Below are positions 60,201 to 64,000 of a stretch of 64,000 nt of DNA, piece after piece (position 1 is the first letter of the stretch; each line of letters begins with the position of its first letter). A program made the translations under genes and the position numbers. The notes under the pieces are model-generated. The model had not been told where the DNA came from. It was given only the letters and a program-made list of their open reading frames with translations, and searched no databases. The DNA is from Limanda limanda (lineage: Eukaryota; Chordata; Actinopteri; Pleuronectiformes; Pleuronectidae): NCBI RefSeq assembly GCF_963576545.1, contig NC_083638.1:6374659-6438658 (forward strand). The letters are read 5' to 3'.

Positions 60201-60838
60201 ACGTTGAATTTAAGTGTTTAATTTATTTCATGTTCATTAGGAGAACTGGAGAGACTCTAATTTGAATTTATTGAGTAATCTCTACATCCTGGTTTGCCTG
60301 ATGGTTGATTTTGCTCCACCTCAGTTCAGACTTGATATCAACATCTGTCCTGAGAGATCTGATCACTTCAGGTCTGAACTCACTCCTGAACGTGTCCTGA
60401 GCTCTAAACCCTTAAACCTCATTCAGAGAAGTGAGATCTGATCACAACATGAGACACGTTCAGGAAAAACATTTTTGAAGATGTGAACAGATGAACTCGT
60501 GGACATGTGATCTCATCTCTGAGGACGGATGTTGGTTCCAGGTCTGAACTGAACCTTTAGAGCTGGAGATGTTCAACCAAACACCACTGAGGGAACCCCC
60601 CCCAGTGTCTTTTAGTGGTCAGCGTCTCCACAGGACATGTTTTTTACATCTCGAGTTTAGATACTTAGCAGCTTGTGATCTTTCACCACAGACGTGACCT
60701 CACTTCCTGGTTTCTCCTCTGCAGGCACATCAGATCTGTTACTCCGTCCTCTGCCTTTTCTCCTACGTGGCGGCCGTGAAGGGGAAGGAGGCGGAAGGGA
60801 AACCCAAGATCATTTCGCCGAGACCCCTTCACAGCTAG
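18231..60838 (+). CDS. madd: madd, DENN/death-domain Rab3 GEF (35 coding exons)
   Basis: MADD (DENN/MADD, Rab3-GEP) activates Rab3/Rab27 by nucleotide exchange and links TNF receptor 1 to MAP kinases through its death domain. Coding exons: 18231-18289, 21568-22212, 24850-25153, 29038-29169, 29304-29417, 29576-29656, 33311-33483, 33569-33804, 33888-34044, 35153-35256, 35340-35545, 35721-35974, 36219-36349, 36511-36612, 38755-38814, 42372-42480, 43017-43203, 43320-43470, 43815-44018, 45495-45545, 47411-47514, 47616-47699, 48614-48772, 49066-49186, 49928-49990, 51240-51360, 51461-51566, 51682-51792, 52662-52769, 53329-53493, 53583-53655, 54620-54726, 57842-57911, 59940-59986, 60725-60838. Phases agree throughout, giving about 1670 residues (human about 1650). 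Domains in order: tripartite DENN, Ser-rich linker, death domain, PH-like domain. Up to four extra in-frame small exons may be alternatively included. Confidence 0.96.
20041..20298 (+). pseudogene. histone H3 gene fragment inside a transposon
   Basis: Translated blocks match histone H3 in order: [17 protein letters not shown] (from H3 Lys9), then after a one-base shift [44 protein letters not shown], and after a short deletion [20 protein letters not shown] one-base deletion near 20091, an inserted pair of codons near 20145, and loss of about six codons after LVRE show it is not functional. Neither the N-terminal tail tip nor the C-terminal third is present. It looks like sequence captured by the element. 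Confidence 0.85.
20795..20818. repeat. poly(G) tract of 24 bases
   Basis: An uninterrupted run of 24 G lies within the hAT-like element. The length is prone to assembly error, and the run can form G-quadruplex DNA. Open frames across it are not coding. Confidence 0.95.
21568..34044 (+). CDS. madd: madd exons 3-10: tripartite DENN module
   Basis: These exons encode residues about 20-633. uDENN is seen in exon 3 ([59 protein letters not shown]). cDENN is in exons 4-7 ([67 protein letters not shown]). dDENN is in exons 8-10 ([56 protein letters not shown]). This module is the Rab exchange domain. The loop after FYRSFQ in exon 3 is fish-specific low-complexity sequence rich in Ser, Gly and Pro. 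Exon 6 uses a weak-looking donor (AAG then GTCGGT). Confidence 0.95.
22213..24849 (+). other. madd: madd intron 3
   Basis: No exon is recognised. At about 22850-23120 there is a degenerate element with ATTCCAATACCGATATTAAG and, reversed, GATACTGATATTCATATC-like ends, perhaps an old MITE. The rest is AT-rich intron. Confidence 0.5.
26330..29000 (-). mobile_element. 5'-truncated L2-type LINE retrotransposon, antisense in madd intron 4
   Basis: Read on the minus strand, it has the C-terminal half of an AP-like endonuclease ([30 protein letters not shown]), a reverse transcriptase ([55 protein letters not shown], catalytic [10 protein letters not shown]) and a C-terminal domain ([23 protein letters not shown]). 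It ends with an (ATT)n tail at about 26330-26349, the L2-type tail. Flanks AAGATAATAA at 26320-26329 and 29001-29010 are identical and are taken as the target duplication. Confidence 0.9.
26466..28985 (-). pseudogene. LINE ORF2 remnant (endonuclease-reverse transcriptase), disabled
   Basis: The frame runs from [15 protein letters not shown] (about 28985) down to a final stop at 26466-26468. It is broken twice. A one-base shift falls at a run of eight G (28172-28179 on + strand) between the endonuclease and RT frames. A stop at 26910-26912 replaces the Tyr of the conserved DYCNS motif, after which the frame continues [10 protein letters not shown] to [10 protein letters not shown]. The N-terminal endonuclease half is missing by truncation. 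Polymerase motif YADD is intact. Confidence 0.88.
30026..30034 (+). CDS. madd: candidate 9-nt microexon in madd intron 7
   Basis: A long pyrimidine tract with TGC motifs (CTGTTCTCTCTGCATGCTCTAG, about 30004-30025) is followed by CTCTTGGAG and a GTAAAA donor. Inclusion would add Leu-Leu-Glu between HLKQ and ALASM at a phase-0 junction. Such short matches can arise by chance, so confidence is modest. Confidence 0.3.
30121..30876. mobile_element. TTAA-type MITE (756 bp) in madd intron 7
   Basis: Left CTAAAGGGACCTATTATGC and right (reversed) TTAAAGGGACCTTATTATGC are inverted termini of about 22 bp. Flanks CTAA and TTAA fit a TTAA-duplicating transposon. An (AT)n stretch lies near 30172-30191. 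No coding capacity is seen. Its first bases (AGGGAC) match the MITE at 46023-46526. Confidence 0.82.
34269..35014. mobile_element. hAT-type non-autonomous element (746 bp) in madd intron 10
   Basis: The element begins TAGGGATGGG and ends CCCGTCCCTA, ten-base inverted termini with one mismatch. The exact 8-bp duplication GGAACTAC lies at 34261-34268 and 35015-35022. Subterminal regions carry many AATCG/CGATT repeats, as hAT transposase binding regions often do. There is no transposase. Confidence 0.92.
35153..42480 (+). CDS. madd: madd exons 11-17: Ser-rich, alternatively spliced linker
   Basis: Exons 35153-35256, 35340-35545, 35721-35974, 36219-36349, 36511-36612, 38755-38814 and 42372-42480 encode the acidic and Ser-rich linker ([58 protein letters not shown]). 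The 60-nt exon at 38755 encodes [19 protein letters not shown]; the equivalent mammalian exon is a known cassette. Exon 13 splices inside AACAA|GTGTGT, restoring a Lys codon with exon 14. Two further in-frame candidates lie in the 36613-38754 intron. Confidence 0.92.
37068..37109 (+). CDS. madd: candidate 42-nt cassette exon of madd
   Basis: A pyrimidine-rich tract (about 37020-37055) leads to acceptor AAAAG, and the exon ends GCAG followed by GTTTGT. The length is 14 codons and it fits the phase-1 junction on both sides, adding [14 protein letters not shown] between FPSLK and VFGLN without a stop. I do not recall this peptide in mammalian MADD. Coding status is inferred from splice signals, phase and lack of a stop. 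Confidence 0.5.
37874..37891 (+). CDS. madd: candidate 18-nt microexon of madd
   Basis: Acceptor TTGTCTTTGTCGTTCAG and donor GTATGT bound ATTCCCCTGACAGCCCGG. The six codons fit the same phase-1 junction and would add DSPDSP ahead of the 60-nt exon, either alone or after the 42-nt exon. Both splice sites are close to consensus. A TGC lies about 32 nt upstream, in keeping with SRRM4-type neural microexons. Not confirmed by transcripts here. Confidence 0.55.
38815..42371 (+). other. madd: madd intron 16
   Basis: No exon is seen. A dispersed-repeat fragment (reverse orientation) lies at about 41690-41845, and a GT microsatellite at 42092-42134. The rest is unremarkable. Confidence 0.55.
42092..42134. 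repeat. (TG)n microsatellite, interrupted
   Basis: GT dinucleotides with two short interruptions (AGTG and GGTG). Confidence 0.9.
43017..49186 (+). CDS. madd: madd exons 18-25: conserved helical block and variable linker
   Basis: Exons 43017-43203 and 43320-43470 encode a conserved block ([74 protein letters not shown]). Exons 43815-44018, 45495-45545, 47411-47514, 47616-47699, 48614-48772 and 49066-49186 then encode a Ser/Thr-rich linker with islands conserved to human: [54 protein letters not shown] and [12 protein letters not shown]. Introns are short except 44019-45494, 45546-47410 and 47700-48613. Confidence 0.93.
44019..45494 (+). other. madd: madd intron 20
   Basis: C-rich runs occur near 44065-44150 and 44452-44463, with CT-rich tracts near 45061-45110. 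A splice-like segment at 44573-44595 has the wrong phase to be a cassette. No other exon is found. Confidence 0.5.
46023..46526. mobile_element. TTAA-type MITE with perfect 25-bp inverted repeats
   Basis: 46023-46051 and 46498-46526 are exact reverse complements, starting TTAAAGGGACTCTTACC. Taking TTAA as the duplicated target leaves perfect 25-bp termini. Superfamily is piggyBac or Kolobok type by target site; no transposase is present. Perfect ends suggest a recent insertion. It lies in madd intron 21. Confidence 0.92.
47721..48126. repeat. minisatellite, six copies of a 61-73 bp unit
   Basis: Units begin TACCCTGTCCCTTTGTATTC at 47721, 47794, 47863 (TACTCTG), 47930, 47995 and 48056, with a partial unit at 48121. 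Most include a CACAATACTAATATAT block. Unit length varies mainly through the number of AT dinucleotides. It starts 21 bases after the exon 23 donor. There are no conserved spacers, so it is not a CRISPR array. Confidence 0.95.
49928..52769 (+). CDS. madd: madd exons 26-30: death domain region
   Basis: Exons 49928-49990, 51240-51360, 51461-51566, 51682-51792 and 52662-52769 encode residues about 1310-1479. Exon 26 ([20 protein letters not shown]) is a small exon matching one skipped in some mammalian isoforms. Exons 27-29 encode [39 protein letters not shown] and [20 protein letters not shown], the death-domain region that binds TNFR1. Exon 27 ends GAAAG followed by the poor donor GTTCCA. Confidence 0.94.
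49991..51239 (+). other. madd: madd intron 26
   Basis: Short GT and G runs occur at about 50028-50052 and 50429-50438. The remainder is AT-rich with no gene. Confidence 0.5.
51866..52922. repeat. 436-bp tandem duplication around madd exon 30
   Basis: Copy 1 (51866-52301) and copy 2 (52302-about 52922) share long near-identical blocks, for example GATTGTTTCCTGGGAAGTTC and TTAATTATAAAATCAACTTT. Copy 2 has about 180 extra bases (52581-52759), which include nearly all of exon 30. Copy 1 keeps only CATGGAG plus the following donor GTAGAG at 52145-52157. The duplication therefore left one intact exon and one exonless ghost copy. Confidence 0.9.
52964..53312. repeat. second tandem duplication (195-bp unit) in madd intron 30
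   Basis: CAAGATAATTATTTG begins at 52964 and again at 53159. Both copies continue with ATGAGCTGGAATAAATT, TTTCTGTTGAAAT and GAATCAGTTCTGTGGA. Copy 2 ends near the acceptor of exon 31. Confidence 0.85.
53329..60838 (+). CDS. madd: madd exons 31-36: PH-like domain and C terminus
   Basis: Together with exon 30 ([20 protein letters not shown]), exons 53329-53493, 53583-53655, 54620-54726, 57842-57911 and 59940-59986 encode the PH-like domain: [95 protein letters not shown]. The last exon 60725-60838 encodes [18 protein letters not shown] and then a Lys-rich tail ending SPRPLHS before TAG. The tail differs from the human VHSSEEDLRTPPRP end, so this stretch is fish-variable. Confidence 0.94.
54146..54540 (+). 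mobile_element. fragment of a hAT-like dispersed element
   Basis: It begins TAGGGTTGCAAAATTCCGGG and continues with GGAAACTTTCCATGGGAATT, a start I recognise from vertebrate DNA-transposon relics. The matching right terminus is not visible, so the element is truncated or diverged. Confidence 0.45.
54727..57841 (+). other. madd: madd intron 33
   Basis: It holds the 9-nt microexon candidate (57250-57258) and a dispersed repeat fragment (about 56035-56080; GGCTTCACTTTGGAGGAGCC). The rest has no gene. Confidence 0.55.
57250..57258 (+). CDS. madd: candidate 9-nt microexon in madd intron 33
   Basis: A strong pyrimidine tract (about 57220-57243) ending CCCCCTGCAAG precedes GAGCGGAAG and donor GTACAC. 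Inclusion adds Glu-Arg-Lys between KFMHSQ and VFIELSH at a phase-0 junction in the C-terminal PH-like region. The TGC just before the acceptor is the arrangement favoured by neural microexon regulators. It is isolated in a 3.1-kb intron. Confidence 0.45.
57912..59939 (+). other. madd: madd intron 34
   Basis: No exon is found. A CT microsatellite lies at about 59011-59041 and an AT tract at about 59083-59128. Confidence 0.55.
60322..60551. mobile_element. foldback (long inverted repeat) element in the last madd intron
   Basis: The left arm starts CAGTTCAGACTTGATATCAA and the right arm, reversed, starts CAGTTCAGACCTGGAACCAA. Similarity continues inward (AACATCTGTCCTGAGAGAT against AACATCCGTCCTCAGAGAT), with an inner exact pair CCTGAACGTGTC and GACACGTTCAGG. 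The two arms fold into an imperfect hairpin of about 230 bp. No clear target duplication. Confidence 0.75.
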
Positions 60839-61599
60839 TCCACACCTCCCTCGCCCCCCCGCGCCCTCCCACCCCCGTACCGTCCTCTGTGTGCCTCTCT
60901 ACTTGAAACGGCATCTCGGCTCTTAAACCACAGACTTCTGACAATCCATAGTTTTACTCTAAGCACACGATCCCTGCCCTCCCTCCCTCCCTCTCTCCCC
61001 TCCCACCCCCTCTCCCGTGTATATACGAGACCCCCGTTCCCCTTTTAGATCTTCTTGTGATGCCGTGTTTGGTCCGTGATGTCATGTAAATACCTCCAGC
61101 TCCTCCTCGTCCTCGCTGTCGTTCTGATGACCTAAATGTTTTGCCTGCTCCTTAAACTCCAGAGACTCTCCTCTGTGAAACGTCTCCTGTCGTTCCTGCT
61201 GCCAAGACTCAACTGAGACCCACCCCCCCCACCTCACCCCCCCATCCTGAGGCACACAGTGCATGCAGGTCCCGTGCACAGCCTTGACTTCTTGACCCCC
61301 TCTCGTCTCGTCTCCGTACGACTTGTTCTGTGATTCCCGTGGTTACTGTAAAGTTCCAGTCTGTTCCAAGTTTAGACTGGTGAAGGGGGGGGGGCGGGTC
61401 CTGCGCTGAAAAAACTTGTGTAACCAACACCGGAGCTCCGCATGCACACGCTTCTTACAAGGTGTTTGAACCCTTCGGTGATGTGACGTGTTCTCAGACG
61501 TGTGTTCTCCGGCTCGGCCACCAGGCGGAGTCAACTGTTCTAGTTCTGCTGTAAAACTTCTCGTCCGTGGTCTGTTGTCAGCTGCATGTTCCCGTGACA

Positions 61600-61605
61600 A
61601 ATAAA
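61600..61605 (+). terminator. madd: proximal poly(A) signal of madd (AATAAA)
   Basis: Canonical hexamer about 760 bases after the stop. The flanking sequence is AT-rich and lacks a strong GT element. Confidence 0.55.
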
Positions 61606-63097
61606 TATTATATATATATTTCTATATATAGTATTTATTTAATATATATACATTTATTGACTGTACATTTCCCTGGAAAAAAAGAGTAATGTTACCAATT
61701 GTTCATTTGCTAGATGTGCAATACTTAATTAGTAGTTAGCCTTTGCCAGAGCTAGTGGAGTTCACTGGCTTTTCACGGGTGGAGAATGTAAGATGTAAGA
61801 TTTCTTTTGTTCCTGTTTTTTTTTTACGTTTCGATTGATGTGAATATGACGATTCAATGTGACATGACTGTTTAGTGTTTGTCTTTTTAAAAGTGAATCT
61901 ACTTCGGATCACAAACAGGAAAAAACTGCACAAACCACAGGGCGCTTTGCACTCAGGCCACACCCCCAAACAGTGATGTCACAGCAGGCGTTTTTTAAAA
62001 TGAGCGGCAGAGTTAAAACTTTATTATCTTTAGATTCGTCAGAGACCAATGTAGATTTTATCCAAATGAAAATCAGAGTTTAGAATAACTTAACTGGACC
62101 TAGTTTCACTTGTTAATAAAGAAAATGATATCCAGGTATTTATTTCAAGCCACTTTCTCTACATCCATCCAAGAAGGACCAAGAATCTGTCATCACATTC
62201 CGAAGTAATGATTATTTTCCATTAGCGAATCCTTAAGTCAGAAAAGTTCAACTAATGATGTAAAACAGCTCAGAGGACAAACACCTTGTCTCACCATGTC
62301 AAAGAAAGCAGTTCAACAAGTTCCTGGATCTGCTCATTTATCCAGATGTGACCTAAAACGTTCTGGGGTCAAGTCCCAACGCTCAACAAAATTCCATAGA
62401 AATCAGACATGATGATCAATATGTTAGTAAAGAAAAACAAACTGTAACCGGACTGAACAACCGAGAGAAACCAGCTGCTTTGACATCACTGCATCCAAAA
62501 AGTTAGAAACAAACTTGGCCGACGTGTTGAAGCCGACAGTTTGTTCTCCGGCTCCCTGAGGAAAACACACCGTCTCTAAATGTCTCTGTTTTGTGTTAAA
62601 TCTGGTCCCATCGCAACAAGAGTGAGTGTGTGTTTGTGTAATTGTGTGTGTTTGTGTGTATTTGTGTGTGGACGTGTGCATTCCTGTGGTGAACAGTTTT
62701 CTCCTGATCAGCAATATACATGTATCGGTACAGCCATGTCACTGGAAAGAGCTTTTATTTTGATTCTGACATGCTGGTATTTTTAGTAACTTAACTGTGT
62801 AAAAGGAAACTGGATGAAATGTTGTTCCTCTCGTGAAGTGACACCGCATGTCGGTGTGAACGCGACCAAACCGGATCTGAAGCTGTGTGTGAAACTGGTT
62901 CGGGATCAAGACTCGGCTCTTTCTGCTTAAGTTAAAGAGTTTTTTCTTTTGTTTTAAACTGGATTATTCCAGCTCATCTCTTGTCATTGTACTTGGCCAG
63001 CTGCTGTAAAGAGAAGTCACAACTACTGAGATGCAAGGTGGAAGTATTCCAGTATCTGAAAAAGTATTTATAGAATATATACAGCTTTGGCAATATA

Positions 63098-63103
63098 AAT
63101 AAA
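63098..63103 (+). terminator. madd: distal poly(A) signal of madd (AATAAA)
   Basis: Canonical hexamer followed within about 20-45 bases by TGTGGATTCATTGTGG and a T run, a good cleavage context. Confidence 0.6.
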
Positions 63104-63294
63104 AGTTGTCCCAAATGAGGCTCTGTGGATTCATTGTGGTTTTTTGTAGAACTCAGTAGAACTTCAGCCAGGACCCAACAGTTTTCTTTCAGTCAATCAT
63201 ATCTCACCGGTAAATATCGGTAATTTAAATAATTATTGTTTTACATTAAGATCCATTAAGTCCCTACAGGCTGTCCTGATAAATCACATTCACA

Positions 63295-63550
63295 GAACAT
63301 GAGGTCACAGTGACCTTGACCTCCAGGCACCAAAATCAAAGATTATTTTTGCCAAATGTAAGAGAACTCCCTCATGTTTTGAGGTCACAGTGACCTTTGA
63401 TCCACAAAAATCTCTTCATCTCAGAGTTCAAAGGAATGTTTGAATCTTGTGAACACGATATCGCACCGAGGGAATTTCTTCACACGACCTGGAGGTGGAA
63501 ACCCGTTCCTTCATCCTGGAGACGGACAGATGAGAACATGAACGCTGTGA
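63295..63550. repeat. fish dispersed repeat with two perfect AGGTCA palindromes
   Basis: AGGTCACAGTGACCT occurs at 63302-63316 and 63382-63396, each followed by a related unit (TTGATCCACAAAAATC, TTCAAAGGAATGTTTG, GATATCGCACCGAG, GACGGACAGATGAG). I recognise this pattern from tandem repeats scattered through teleost genomes. Boundaries are approximate. Confidence 0.7.
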
Positions 63551-63584
63551 TGAGGTTAAGAATCAGACGTGGAGAAAATCCTTT

Positions 63585-64000
63585 CAACTCGATGACGTTT
63601 ATTCAAGCGAGTGATGTTTAGTTTAACAACAGTTTGTACAACACTTTGATCCTAACACAACATAAAAGAGAAAAAGAAACAAAAACTTGTAAAACAAACA
63701 AGAAGCTGCAGACGATGAGCTGTCAATCTAACCAAACCGATGCCTGTTGCCATGGACACAACATTCTCAATGTCAGTGACTCGAGGAAAAATTAAAGACT
63801 TAAAAAATCAAAACGTTGCTTTTTTTAAAAAGTAAACTAAAATTCAATCTCTTTAACTGTTAGAGAAGGAATTGATCACAAACTGGCCATGTTTTTTATA
63901 TTTAACAGAAACTTCACCTCCATCACATTAAGGCACAAGAGTTTTAAACAAGTTTCATCCTGAGAATCTGAAATCTCACATTAAAGCAGAAACAGGAAAC
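63585..64000 (-). other. possible 3' end of a convergent minus-strand gene
   Basis: A reversed AATAAA (TTTATT at 63598-63603) is followed, towards the window end, by AT-rich UTR-like sequence without repeats I recognise. No coding sequence is visible, so this is only a possibility. Confidence 0.2.

Larger units (their letters stand above)
60839..63120 (+). other. madd: madd 3' untranslated region
   Basis: No open frame of substance follows TAG at 60836-60838. C-rich sequence precedes AATAAA at 61600-61605, with AT-rich sequence after it. A second AATAAA at 63098-63103 is followed by a GT-rich element (about 63122-63146) and probably marks a longer transcript. A dispersed repeat fragment lies at about 62330-62460. 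Confidence 0.6.

Noticed and set aside
63585..64000. Presence of mybpc3, the next gene in mammals
   Set aside because: No exon of that large gene is visible. Only a possible reversed poly(A) signal is seen.

Overview
The window is vertebrate nuclear DNA, most likely from a ray-finned (teleost) fish. The evidence is split coding exons with GT/AG introns, a tRNA-headed SINE, an L2-type LINE, many small DNA-transposon relics, and long AC/GT microsatellites. I see no prokaryotic operon, CRISPR array or phage module.

Two protein-coding genes lie head to tail on the + strand. The first is nr1h3 (liver X receptor alpha), present from its start codon at 43 to its stop at 4830 in nine coding exons, followed by a long 3' UTR to about 8.1 kb. 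The second is madd (MAP-kinase activating death domain protein, a DENN-domain Rab GEF). Its CpG-rich promoter and non-coding first exon lie at about 9.66-10.15 kb, its start codon is at 18231 and its stop is at 60838. I could place 35 coding exons, all phase-consistent, encoding about 1670 residues, followed by a 3' UTR with poly(A) signals near 61.6 and 63.1 kb. The nr1h3-madd order and orientation is the same as in mammals (human 11p11.2). The last 0.9 kb contains a repeat with two perfect inverted AGGTCA motifs and perhaps the 3' end of a convergent gene.

The two genes have no known shared pathway; their adjacency is conserved synteny. nr1h3 encodes an oxysterol-activated nuclear receptor controlling cholesterol and lipid genes. 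madd encodes a synaptic-vesicle and TNF-receptor-linked adaptor whose protein is diversified by alternative splicing.

The main novelty lies in the madd introns. They hold (i) four candidate in-frame micro or cassette exons (42, 18, 9 and 9 nt) that preserve reading phase; (ii) a 1.25-kb hAT-like element with 8-bp target duplications that carries a decayed fragment of a histone H3 gene; (iii) an antisense, 5'-truncated L2 LINE with a clear target duplication whose end lies only 37 bp from a splice acceptor; (iv) a 436-bp tandem duplication around the exon for the C-terminal PH-like domain in which one copy has lost the exon; and (v) hAT and TTAA-flanked MITEs, a minisatellite that starts next to a splice donor, and a foldback element. 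All calls come from reading the sequence and from remembered family features. No database search was run.
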